Source of the DNA: Pelodera strongyloides | Taxonomy: Eukaryota > Nematoda > Chromadorea > Rhabditida > Rhabditidae | DNA length: 64,000 bases | Assembly: GCA_036852015.1 (NCBI GenBank) | Contig: JAANDG010000079.1 | Location: 248,001-312,000, forward strand | Direction of reading: 5' to 3' | Shown: in pieces, positions 23,515 to 34,538 of the stretch | Position numbering within the stretch: the first letter of the stretch is position 1 | Layout: every line of letters begins with the position of its first letter | Translations under genes and position numbers: made by a program | Notes under the pieces: generated by a model | What the model saw: only the letters and a program-made list of their open reading frames with translations | The model's database searches: none | Told to the model about the DNA's origin: nothing

Positions 23515-24269
23515 GTACTTACAGGATCACAAAAAAATAGGCACGGCCCCTATTCTTTGTAAGTATAATAGTAATAATAGTAATAATAAATTTTTCATGC
23601 TAGTAAATAGTGCTAAATTATTTACATGAGGTTCAACATGTTCAAATCATAGGGCTTGCTCCGCCGAGATCCTGAGGTATTGCGCTCCAGATATAGAGGC
23701 CATCTTTGATTACGTATTGGGTGGCCAGCCCTGATTTATAGTTCTGTATTCTCCCGTAACACTACCCACGATTAACTTTGTATTTAATGTTAGCTGAAAA
23801 ACACCCGAGTTTTATATAATTTATTTCCTAATGTTTCCTAAATAAATCAATGTTTTTGTGAGTAAAGTAGTTGGGAAGAGGTCTGATCGAGTAATATGTC
23901 TGATTCCGTTTTTTCGTTCGGAATCACAAACGCAGTGTTCGTGTAGAAAATGAATATGAATTGGAAGGCGACCGAGAATGTTCTGAAATAGCGACAGATT
24001 TAAAGCGAAATACCGGCCGGTTTTTGAGACACATCGAGTACACCAGAATTATTATGCACATGAACATAAATTGTGCACATGAACATAAATTATAATAAAA
24101 AATCGAGCTAAAGTTGAGCAAATTAGCATAAATACGTAAGAATTCAGTTGTCCACTCTACTGAATTACTGGCAACTAGCTAGCCCACACTAGTGTTTTAC
24201 AGTAGTGACCGAAGGGTCGTACTCCAAAAATAAAAGCAAAAAAACGGCTTGAAGCTTGAACATATTCCT
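23515..24269. other. Intergenic region with truncated MITE
   Basis: AT-rich interval, with AATAAA at about 23841. It holds a truncated TTAA-family element at 24000-24155. No gene is seen. Confidence 0.5.
24000..24155. repeat. TTAA-family MITE lacking its right end
   Basis: TTAAAGCGAAATACCGGCCG at the left; an internal duplicated segment TGCACATGAACATAAATT; the sequence stops after CAGTTGTCCAC without the right arm. Confidence 0.8.
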
Positions 24270-27200
24270 TCAATGAATCGTGTCAAAGAAGGTAAGCTTT
24301 GCTAGATAACCCACCTCGCAGATAAATGCAACCAACGCAATAGCCAATAGAATAAAGTAGATTTGGAAGGCCGGTTTCGTATAGATTAATTTAATTGTGT
24401 AGAATGAAGTTGATGAGTCCTGCCTAGAATAGGCTTGATAGAGAGAAGTGTACCTGAAAATAATTAGTATGTATTAGAGAGAGAGTGAGAGAGATAGAGA
24501 AAGAGGGAAGTGATACCTAGAAGATTTCAATTCAATATTCAATTGTATTTGGGAGAGATAGCGAGCTAGAGAGATGTACACCAAAAGTCAAAACGCACTA
24601 TCCCCAGCGTTTTGCATACCTGCCGGCGAAATTATTGTACGAGTTCTGCATTCCGGACATTATTTGATTTAGTCGTTCCCGGACTTTCGGTAGGTTTCTG
24701 AAATTTAACTCTAACAATAAGGTAACAATGTGAAAATATATGAAAAAAATAATAATAAAATTTTTTACACGATATACACAATATAAAAAAAACTATCATA
24801 TAAATAGAAATCTGGCCTATTCTATGAAACAACTAGGATGGGAACTCCTACGAAGGGCCACGAACTAGTGATAAGTGGCAACTAATCTACCTCAATGAAT
24901 AAAGCAAGCTGGAAAATTAAATGCGAACAGCTTCTAGCACACCGTATGAGTATATGAGTTGTGCCCTGCAGACTTCAAACTACAAATGGTGGAACTCACT
25001 TTGACACGGCAAATGCTAGAATTCCCTGCGACATTCCGATATCTTTGATGAATAAAAGTTTATTTTCCTTGTCTAAAATGACGACGTCGCCTGAGAGACG
25101 GTCTACCTGTAGACCGATCAGGGCCACTGATCTCGGTGTGTGAGCCAAGGTCTAAAAGGGGGTTTTAATTCATCGCTATTACGAATAAATTTCAAACCGT
25201 ATTGTATCTACTTTGGTAAATTCGCATATGATACGCATATCCTATGCTTATGTATCTCATGCAAATTTCTGGCGCCCGTCCGAAGCTTCCGGCACCAAAT
25301 GTACATAGGATATCCCAAAGCAAGTACAATACTGCTTTAATGCGGTAGAACATTCGGTTTTTGAAACGTATGATGTTGCTTGCATTCATATGCATTTATG
25401 CTAAGTGAGCTCGAATTTGGCCGATTGTTTATTCTAATCATACTCATTTGCATATAATGCGTGGGAATGCTGATATGCATCGTACGTTTCAAGAGCCGGC
25501 TTTAAAACACCAGTGTTAGAAGTTAGAATAAAGTTTAAATCACCCACCAGCTCAAGGCTATCGTCATCCTTGACGTGGATGAAGCTGAAAAGGTTGAAAA
25601 AGTTAGGCAGACATTAGAAACTAGGATTACTAGATGGCAATATGATATGATAATGATTGACAAGCTTGTACTGTGTACATTCAATGTGTTTGTTATAAAT
25701 GATACATGTTACGGACCTACGTAGGTAACTTCATCTCTTGTAGGGGTTAGGAGATAGCCTGCGAAGTCGTTTCTTTGTCAATGTAGAATTTATGCTCCGT
25801 TTGTTATTGTTTGCTTGTTAAAGTCACGGGCCCACGTATAAAAAGTTTTCCCTAATTCCCTAATAAAATTTCCCTAATAAAATTGGGGAAAACTTTTTTT
25901 GACGTACATATGTATGATTTTCTTTACATATGTATGATAATAATTGCTCACGTGTGTTCCTGTTTCCTCAAACGTTCGCAATGGCCCTCAATGCCATAAC
26001 AAAAGTCAAAAGGATCGTAGGTGGTGGCATTTTGAATAACCAATCTCCAATTTGATCTTTCTATTGCTTCGATTAATTCCTCCAATGTTTGAAAGGCGTA
26101 TCTATAAACTTTAAAGCGAAATACTGGCCGGTTTTTGAAACGCATCGAGTACACCAGTACACCAGCATTCTTATGGAGCATATGCAGAAAAATTAGAATA
26201 AAAAAAGGATTCAGTTGTCCACGATGCGCTTCAAAAACCGGCCTTTATTTCGCTTTAAAAAGTGGCTATCGAAAAAAACTTATAAAGTAACTAATCAAAA
26301 TATTTGTTTTGACACAGGAAAATTCAGCATAATAGTATGCGAATTGGGTTTTAGACAATAAGCGACACGTGACATAGACAAGTATTTTGAAACATAGGCT
26401 TCCAATTAAAGCACAGGAAAACGTAATAATTGCCCAGACCGCATAAGAACCGTCTGTAGCCGGTAACCAAATGGTCTCCACCGAAAAAAAACATTTAATG
26501 ACCGGTCACTGACCAGTTGGTGACCTGTTGACAACGGTTTTCGAGAATACTTGGTCAGGACAAGTTTACCAATTTTTCACCAAATAGGTTGGCCCCAAAA
26601 AAAAAACACAGGGAACTGTCGTCAAATGGGTTCCACCGATTCCTATCCCATATTCATATATTCACCCCTGTTTCGTGGACAAGGTAAGAAAACTCTTCAT
26701 CGAGCTCTCGTAATACAAAGTGAACACAAAAGATGAGAATATCCAAGTAAGCATTAGTATTGAAGTTCGAGTATTGAATCTAAAATATAACAAGTTTACT
26801 TCATCATATGCAAACTGTATAAAAACATTTTTCTGATTTCTGCTGATGGTGACGCGCCATGCTTCATTCTTCTACGGTTGCAGCAAACTAAATTGTTTCC
26901 TCTTTTTGGCGTGAATGCCTCCATCAAGAATTATGAGAAGCATATTAACACATGAAAACACCAACCTTCTATGTGAGCTATTTTGCTTGAATAGCACGCT
27001 TAGACAATACCAAATCCATGATTGAAATGTTGCATTCGTTCCTGTATGGACTCGTGGTTTAACTCTTGAGAGGATCAATAATAGTAGTGGAATTAAGCAG
27101 AGAAAGGAGAAGAGCAATAGATACACATCGGCTTTCATGGCGTTGACAATGTACTCGATCACCTAAATAAAGGATAAAGTTGAAAGATGGGATTTCCGAA

Positions 27201-28672
27201 ATGCATGGAAAGTACCTAATTCTTTTCAAATTACCTTACCTATCTTATTATATAAATGAGTAACTGTATCGTAATTTGCTCACCGATGTGCGTTACGGAA
27301 ATGCAAATTTCCGACATAAGTATGCCCATGCTAAACCAATCGTAAGTCGCCTCAGGCGGCGTGAGCCGACTGGTAATTGAATAAAACTGTTTAGGTTAGT
27401 GTCATGCATATAAACATGTCCGTTAGCCCTTAAAGCGAAATGCCAGCCCCTTTGGAAAATTTGCATATGATAAGCAAATCCTATGTATCCTATGCTAATT
27501 TTGCGCGATCGTCCACGGCAATCGCGCAAAATTAGCATAGGATACATAGGATTTGCTTATCATATGCAAATTTTCCAAAGAGGCTGGCATTTCGCTTTAA
27601 CAAAAGAGAGTTAGTTTCATGCGTTTCAGGAAAAGAATAAACTCAAACCAGCGAAAAATATCTGATGTAATAAACACCTCAAAATCTCTAACCGTAAGAT
27701 AAACATAGCGACAAGGGACCAAACTACAAAGAAGCAACGCTAGTATTTTAGGCACTTACCTGTATATTCTCCACCTCCCTAGCCAAATATCCATAGGCTA
27801 AATAGTTAACCGGGGTTGTGTAGTCCACGATTCTCATTCTTTCCACAGTCTGTCGTAGTGCCAATACTGACATATCAGCAGAGCCATTGGCAATAAATTC
27901 AATCACTTCGTCGCTAGTGGCGTCGATTTGCAAGACCTGAAACTTTGCAGTTGTACTTCTTGTGAACATTAGGTTTTGGGACTTTACGTTCGAAATGGCC
28001 CCTTGTCCGTATGGGATGTTTTTATACGTATGTCCGTCTTAGTGTGCCTTTTGATTATATGTTATTTATGTACTCAATAAACCTTTATTATTAAATGACC
28101 ACTGTAGTTGGTAGCAAGGGCGCTATTTCGACCGTAACACCGTCATTTGGAATTGAAGAATTCTACCCCATGGATTGAGGAATACTACACTACCCCATGC
28201 AAAATACTACCCCCATCATATGTAGCAATGTAGCTCTATATTTGGTGCAAGATGTTTATGGGATTTCGATCCCAAGTATGCTGAAAATTTACCGTATCTT
28301 GGAACTACACGAGAATATTTTTTCAATTTTTCAATGCAGGTTTCGTGCAGAAATACGGTAGTATTGACAGAATCAGCCCGCTCTTTTGGGATACTTGGAA
28401 ACCACATTATAGACATATGGCTACGTGAGCTTCAAGTCTGACTAAGGAGATAATTCTTAGACGGTAGACCGCATGATAAAAAGAGGAGCAATGTCAAAAG
28501 GTAAGTTTCTTACCCTGGCGCTATATCCAGTCTTTTGTAGCGCTACCTTCAAGAAGTCCACATCGACCCCGGGATGGGGACAGTCTAATGTCCAACATTT
28601 ATTTGTGAATTGAACAACTTGTGTCTGTTGCTGAAGGCCGATCAGACGTAGTGTCCCGTTGAGGAGGGGCAT
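24270..28672 (-). CDS. Ionotropic-receptor-like ligand-gated ion channel, copy 1
   Basis: A distant ionotropic glutamate receptor relative without a large N-terminal domain. Exons 5' to 3': 28672-28514, 27936-27760, 27162-26966, 26779-26666, 26101-25952, 25584-25548, 25151-25000, 24697-24620, 24453-24270; total 415 residues. S1 (1-112) has GVDVDFLKVAL, NGSADMSVLALRQ and ERMRIVDYTTP, keeping the ligand-carboxylate-binding Arg position. M1 is VYLLLFSFLCLIPLLLLIL, the pore-loop region WIWYCLSVLFKQ, and M3 ends YYESSMKSFLT, where glutamate receptors have SYTANLAAFLT. S2 follows, then M4 AFQIYFILLAIALVAFICE. No signal peptide is present in the first exon, and an acceptor (CTACAG) lies just before the ATG, so a signal-peptide exon may be missing. 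It is tandem with the copy at 30083. Confidence 0.85.
25337..25505. repeat. TTAA-family MITE, diverged
   Basis: TTAATGCGGTAGAACATTCG to GAGCCGGCTTTAA, with the family interior GCATTTATGCTAAGT and TTGTTTATTCTAATC. It is in the intron of receptor copy 1. Confidence 0.7.
26111..26258. repeat. TTAA-family MITE adjacent to a 3' splice site
   Basis: TTAAAGCGAAATACTGGCCG to CCTTTATTTCGCTTTAA. Its left edge lies 9 bp from the exon 26101-25952 of receptor copy 1, so part of the acceptor region on the minus strand is element sequence. Confidence 0.9.
27430..27600. repeat. 171-bp near-perfect hairpin element, copy 1
   Basis: 80-bp arms flank an 11-nt loop CGTCCACGGCA. The arms differ at one position only. 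The ends are TTAAAGCGAAATGCCAGCC and its complement. It lies in the receptor copy 1 intron and has the same length as the copy at 34026. Confidence 0.97.
28240..28390. repeat. Copy of a dispersed element, related to 34366-34538
   Basis: The sequence from GATCCCAAGTATGCTGAAAA to GTATTGACAGAATCA is the near reverse complement of 34395-34525. It lies in the receptor copy 1 intron between exons 27760-27936 and 28514-28672. Confidence 0.65.
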
Positions 28673-29214
28673 ATACTGTAGCGGGAAAATCAAGATAAAC
28701 AATTTTTATTATTTTATAAACGATAAGTTTCACTTTTGGCCGGAGACAGATAACATGAAAATACGTATCAATAATGATTTAATACATCAAAAATATGTGC
28801 AAAAAACATATAAAATAGGATCGGATCAACAATTTTTTTCGGCTATGAAAAATAGCTTGAACAAAGGCAGCATCGACTAATAGACAGAAGAAATAATACT
28901 GCGAATACAAATAATAAAACTATTACTGTGTGAATAGACTTTTCTAGCTTTATTTTGTACTAACAATAAGGATGCTGTTTGTTATCAGATAAGGCCAAAA
29001 ACTAAAAATTTCCATGTGTTTACCCAAAGGTATATTCATCTTTCCTAGAAACACGTATAGCACCACCTCCAGGTGGTATTAATTAAGACTCAACTCTAGT
29101 AACAGGCGCGTTCGGGCATATCATATTTCACAGTGCAAATAATAATAGGTTATTGTTATTCCCTTCAGGAGACAATTAAAGAACATTCCGGGAACACAAT
29201 GGTTGTTGGTTGTG

Positions 29215-29272
29215 AGCCTAAGCCTAAGCCTAAGCCTAAGCCTAAGCCTAAGCCAAAACCTAAGCCTAAGCG
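29215..29272 (-). repeat. Interstitial telomeric repeat (GCCTAA)n
   Basis: Eight or more GCCTAA units with one AAAACC interruption, in opposite orientation to the tract at 22001. Confidence 0.95.
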
Positions 29273-29669
29273 CGTTGAAAGGACTAATGTTAAGAGTCTC
29301 AGTCAGTAGTCTCACAAATGCACAACTTGGTCATGTGGACCCGATTCTTGACAACCTACCTATGTTTTTTTTTATTGTTTTCAGTAACTAAGAGTCTCAT
29401 ACTTATAGGAAATTTTTTATTGAAATTTTTTATTGAAATCTAACAATAAGAAGAAGTTACAACGCGAAACTCTGATGGTGCGAGGCGAAAAAATCAATCC
29501 TGCAACTCGCGCATCTAAACCAGTCGTCCCCATGTTCTCGCGAGTGGAGCACACGTTCGCGCAGCCCAGCCTTGTTAGGGAGGCTACTCCCGGCGTTGTG
29601 CATATGGCTACAGCAGAAAAGTTATTTTTATCGAGCAGTTTTCTGAGGTTTTTCTTGCGTTGTGCTTAT

Positions 29670-29708
29670 GGGGGGGGGGGGGGGGGGGCAAGCCTAAGCC
29701 TAAGCCCT
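29670..29708. repeat. Poly-G run followed by GCCTAA units
   Basis: Nineteen consecutive G at 29670-29688 directly followed by AAGCCTAAGCCTAAGCCC. A G-run of this kind next to telomere-like units is a candidate G-quadruplex. Confidence 0.9.
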
Positions 29709-29878
29709 CTTCGTTTGAGTTGAAGGCAAGAACGAAGTCCTAACGAAATGTCTCTTTCCTTCCTTTTCTGTGCATTCACATGTCTCGTGAAGAAGGTGGA
29801 GATGAATAGGCACTCGACCGATAATGCACTAAATTGAACAAAATTAAAGATCTAATATAATGGTCTAATATAATCAGA

Positions 29879-29980
29879 GGCTATATTCACCAATACGATT
29901 CCCCGGGGAAATCTTCTCTATGCAGAATTCTAACAAGAAAGGAGAGGTTTTCCCCTCGGGGAATAACTCGTGAATATGCC
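29879..29980. repeat. Short inverted-repeat element, GCCATATTCACC family
   Basis: The left end GGCTATATTCACCAATACGA plus TTCCCCGGGGAA mirrors the right end TTCCCCTCGGGGAATAACTC plus GTGAATATGCC. Confidence 0.7.
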
Positions 29981-30082
29981 AATTTTTTCATTGTGAACTA
30001 AAGTGAACTACGTGCTTGAACGGACGACGATACGATACGGTTTTTCCAACTAGTGAAAAACAATCAAAATTAACAATTGTAA

Positions 30083-33000
30083 TTATAATTGTGGCATGAA
30101 ACCTACCTCAATAACAAAGACCAGTGCAGATATACCCAAAAATATGAAGTAAATTTTGAAAGCAGGGGCCGTATATACCAATTTTATGGTGTAAAATGGA
30201 TTAGTAGGATCTGAGCGTAGGTAAGGAGAATAGGCACCAGCGTATCTGAATAAAACCATATATTGACTACTGATGTATTGATTGTAATTTTTGAATTATC
30301 GATTGCTAATCAGTGGCACAGTAGCCGTGACTTCTGAAATGCTCAACCGCATAAACGATAAGCATGCTAATAATTATTTGAAAAGAAGAACCTTCTCGAG
30401 AAATTTTCATACGATCCAATCATATGAGAAAACGCTTTGTTCAGTCGCTCGCGTACCAGGGGAAGGTTTCTAAATTTGTGGTTTCTAAACCAATAATTAC
30501 AACAGATTTTGTGTAGACGACTAGTATCAAGTATCGATTGAAGGTTGTGAGCTTGAAATTTGTGTACTGATCAAATTCCGTCATTAATTTCCGCCATACA
30601 AAAAAATCTATCAACCTAACAATGAGTCTGCTTGTAAAGAAAGGGACAGACTCGGGAACGATGTGAGAACACACCGACTCGCTAAGTGTTTCCCGAGAGA
30701 CCCCCAAATAAGCTACCGTACCCAGTAGTTGTCCACGAAACAGAAACGTCCTCCTTACTTGGAAACAGCAAATGCCAGAATTGCAGTCGACATCCGGTTG
30801 TCCCTGATGAATAGTGCTCGACTGACTTTGTCCATAACGACCACATCAGAATCGAACAGATTTGTCTGGAGACCGATCAAGGCGACTGATTTAGGGCATT
30901 TGGCGACGGCCTAGAAAAATGGACGTCTGCCAAGCAGTAACTCGGCGATGACGATATGAGGACTCCCCTCGATTTATCACTTTCTCTCTCACAGACGTAC
31001 GCACGCACGCACGCACATACGCACACACGCACACACGCACACACGCACACACGCACGCACGCACTTATCAGACTCGGTCATGAAAGATTGCAAAATTTGT
31101 CCACTTACCTCAAATAAATCCGCATCGTCAGGCACGTGGATGAAACTGAAAAGAAGATTTGTTTGGTTCGACTTTAAAAAAAAATGATTATACAAAGGAC
31201 CCAAAAGGTAGAAAAAATTAAAAGGGTACCTATCATTGAGTCGTCGTAGTCGCATACAATGGTCTTCAATGCCCTGACAAAACTCGAAAGGGTCGTAGGT
31301 AGATACATTCTGCACTAGAAGTCTCCATCCGTCTGTCTCTATTGCTTCGATCACTTCTTCCAAATTTTGGAATACGTAGCTGAAGTGTTTCAGGTTTTCT
31401 CTCTATCTCTCTTTCTCTCTATCTCTCCCCCTCTCTCTCTCTAAATGTCTACTCTTTATTTTTCCCTCTCCTCTTAGAAATTCACGGAAAATTACGTAAA
31501 TCAATAAAATATGATGCCAAGAATTTACCCCTTTTTAGACGACAATGTGAGGAAGCTCTTCATGGCACTCTCATAATAAAGAGTGAAAAAGAATGAGAAC
31601 CAAACCCAAGTGATCATCACGACAGCAGTACCAGTATTGTGCCTGAAAGTGGAGTCTAACACCTAAAAATAGGGTCTCGTCGTTTCTTTTTATGAGTAGG
31701 TAAAGCCAAGAGGGTCAGGCTTAGGCTTAGGCTTAGGCTTAGGCTTAGGCTTAGGCTTAGTCAGTAGCCAGCAGTAGCCCTATTGAGGTACTGACTACGT
31801 TGTCGCCCATACTAGCCATGTGACGGGCTGACGGCACGGTCTCAAAAATAGGAATAATTGCATAGTTTCCATATATTATGTTTTTTTTTCTTTAATATTT
31901 GCTCTTATTAGCTGCTGTGTATTATATTACAATGAAAACAATTGTTTGGGTAGACTAATTGTAAGGAACGATTTTCCATTTTAGCTGTTATATAACGACT
32001 ATGAACCAACCTTCTCATCCTGTTTGATTGTTTTAAGAGTACAGCCACGCAAAACCAAGCCCACGCCGGGAAGCTAGCTTCCTTATAAGTATGCAATTTT
32101 GGTGGAATTCTTGATAGAATAAACAAAACAAAAGGAACGGCAAAGAGGGCGAGCAGTAGGAGAAGATAGACACCGGCACTCATTACAGTAATGATGTAGT
32201 CAATTACCTGGAAGACGTAAATAATTGTGTTCTCGCCTGTTACATACATTTTTTATTGTTTGGCGTTTTTTTTCACCGAAGTACTGCAGTATTCTAAAAC
32301 CAACCAGCCAGCTACAGACTACAAACGAGTTTTAGTAACCAAGTCATATAACATGTTGTTTCTTGTACATGATCGATCTACTTAAGTAGAAGGGTAGGCT
32401 TCAGGGTATACATCAGGGTACGTGTCACGGTCGACGTCAAACCATTTTTCAGTCAGGGTAGGCTTCAGGGTAGATATAGGGACAGGTCAGTTTTGGCCAA
32501 TTGGCCTAATTACCAATTAGCTTAATTACTGCAGACATCGCACCTGTATATTTCCGACTTCCTTTGCCAAATATCCATACGCGTAATAGTTAACTGGAAT
32601 GGTAAAATCCACAACTTGCATCCTTTCGTTCGTTTGTCGCAGTGATAACACTGATATATCGGCCGAACCATTGGCTATTGCTGATATTATCTCGTCACTG
32701 TTCAAATCCCACTTTAGCACCTGTGCGAAATAAAAATAAAAACCACTAGAATTTTCTGCGGGTTTATGCTAATTTGCTCGAATTTAGCTCGATTCTTTAC
32801 TCTAATTTATGCGGGTATATGTGGGTATAGTATGCGGGTATAGTAGGCTAGTTTTGTTCTTATATGTAAACTCTTCATCCAAAATGCACCATGATGCCTT
32901 CGTCAAAATACCAACCGTTATTCAAAACGTATTAGAGAACAAATGAAGGTTTCGGCTTGGGAATGACTTGCATAGTAAACCATGTTTCATAATTTACGAG

Positions 33001-33367
33001 TTTCCATTGCGTAAGCCATATTCACCGTCACGATTCCACGGGGAAATATTCTCTAGGGACAGAAAACAGCCATCTAATTGAGAGTTGCGGGGAGAAAAAG
33101 ACAAAAGCCCCAACCCACCCGTGGAATTCAGTGGTGAGTGAAGATGAGCTCGGCAAATCGAAACGAACTATTATGAAACGGACTAACTAAGTTTCTTACC
33201 GTAGCCTGAAGACCCGCCATTCTCAGGGCAACATTTAGATAATCAACATCTGCGCCAGGATTTGCACATTTCAAATTCCAACATCGATCAGTGAAAAGTA
33301 CGGAATTTAAGGTCTCTTTCATTCCCACAACACGTAGGACTAAAGTTGAAAAATTGGTGGGCGGCAT
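30083..33367 (-). CDS. Ionotropic-receptor-like ligand-gated ion channel, copy 2
   Basis: Tandem paralogue of the gene at 24270. Exons 5' to 3': 33367-33200, 32720-32544, 32207-32011, 31642-31529, 31379-31230, 31145-31109, 30910-30759, 30469-30392, 30245-30083; total 411 residues. Exons 2-8 have exactly the same lengths as copy 1 (177, 197, 114, 150, 37, 152, 78). S1 has GADVDYLNVAL, NGSADISVLSLRQ and ERMQVVDFTIP. M1 is VYLLLLLALFAVPFVLFIL, the pore loop WAWFCVAVLLKQ, M3 ends YYESAMKSFLT, and M4 is AFKIYFIFLGISALVFVIE. The Arg of ERM is kept while the glutamate-receptor gating motif is not. As in copy 1 there is no signal peptide, and TTTTAG lies 2 bp before the ATG. Probable role: sensory or synaptic ligand-gated channel, ligand unknown. 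Confidence 0.85.
30996..31064. repeat. (CA/CG)n simple repeat in receptor copy 2 intron
   Basis: ACGCACGCACGCAC and ACACACGC units between exons 30759-30910 and 31109-31145. Confidence 0.9.
31718..31762 (+). repeat. Interstitial telomeric repeat (TTAGGC)n
   Basis: About seven TTAGGC units in the receptor copy 2 intron between exons 31529-31642 and 32011-32207. Confidence 0.95.
33010..33145. repeat. Inverted-repeat element, GCCATATTCACC family, diverged
   Basis: The left end AGCCATATTCACCGTCACGA plus TTCCACGGGGAA is matched more loosely by CCGTGGAATTCAGTGGTGAG on the right. It lies in the first intron of receptor copy 2, just before exon 33200-33367 on the + coordinate. Confidence 0.5.
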
Positions 33368-34025
33368 GCCTAAAATACGTAGTTCTCAATTTTTTTCTGA
33401 AAAGTGTCTCCACGCCTTACCCTCACGAGATTACCATGGTGAACCATTAAGTTTCATCAGTAGCATTGATAATCAAATACCATGGTGAACCATTAAGTTT
33501 CATCAGTAGCATTGATAATCAAACCTATACATAATCAAACCTATAAAAAAACAAATCCTACGGACCAACTTTCAACTAAATGATAAAGAACAGGTATTTA
33601 TTTTGCAATACTTATTTGCAAAAGAAGTTCATGTGTTGTAGAGGGTATGCATAGGGATTAACCAAGTTTCGCCCAAACAACTCCAACTATACGATTATTA
33701 ATAATCCATGTTATTCTTCAATAATATATTTGTGCGCGATCTTTGATGGCATATTTTTTGCGTTGGTTTATTTACATTGCTGTGTGGCACGTTGTAGGTT
33801 TCATGTTGCACTAACGAGTGCAACATTAATTATTAAAGAAACGTATTGATTTCTTGCAGCAATAATTTATTTTAAGTTATAATTGTAAGTATTAAGTTAA
33901 AAAAAACTCGTGTATTTTTGCTGTAGATTTTGGAATAAGCAATGCAGTGCCGATTTGTGTGAAGTGTAAAAGTTATAGGTACTTCGAAACGTACATTTTA
34001 CCAATGCTAGCCAACTTTCTATTTA

Positions 34026-34196
34026 TTAAAGCGAAATGCTAGCCGCTTTGGAAAATTTGCATATGATAAGCAAATCCTATGTATCCTATGCTAATTTTGT
34101 ACGATTGCCGTGGACGATCGTACAAAAATAGCATAGGATACATAGGATTTGCTTATCATATGCAAATTTTCCAAAGGGGCTAGCATTTCGCTTTAA
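34026..34196. repeat. 171-bp near-perfect hairpin element, copy 2
   Basis: 80-bp arms with two mismatches flank the 11-nt loop TGCCGTGGACG, the exact reverse complement of the loop at 27430-27600, so the two copies lie in opposite orientations. The ends are TTAAAGCGAAATGCTAGCC and its complement. Confidence 0.97.
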
Positions 34197-34365
34197 AGTG
34201 TTTGCAACACAATCAATTAAACCGTACAAATAAAATATTTATTATTCATCTCGATAAACACGAGAATTGTTTTCTATCACAAAGAATGCAGAAAAATAAA
34301 AATAAAAATAAACAAGACAATTGTGACGAGATTGGCTTGGGCGATGCACATTTTCAGTATAAAAC

Positions 34366-34538
34366 ATAATGGGGTTTCAAAGTTAAAAGTATCACAAAAA
34401 GTGTCCGTGATTCTGTCAATACCACCTATTCGTATTTTTGCACGATACTTGCATATATTATATGAAAAATTAAAAAAACTCTTCTCGTGTAGTTCCAAAA
34501 TACGGTAAATTTTCAGCATACTTTGAAACCCATTATAT
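34366..34538. repeat. Inverted-repeat element with ATAATGGGGTTTCAAAGT ends
   Basis: The left end ATAATGGGGTTTCAAAGT and the right end ACTTTGAAACCCATTAT are complementary. The interior matches 28240-28390 in the opposite orientation. Confidence 0.7.

Larger units (their letters stand above)
28673..30082. other. Intergenic region between the two receptor genes
   Basis: Contains a GCCTAA telomere-like tract (29215-29272), a 19-G run (29670-29688), a second GCCTAA tract and a short inverted-repeat element (29879-29980). A signal-peptide exon for receptor copy 1 may be here, but none was identified. Confidence 0.5.
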
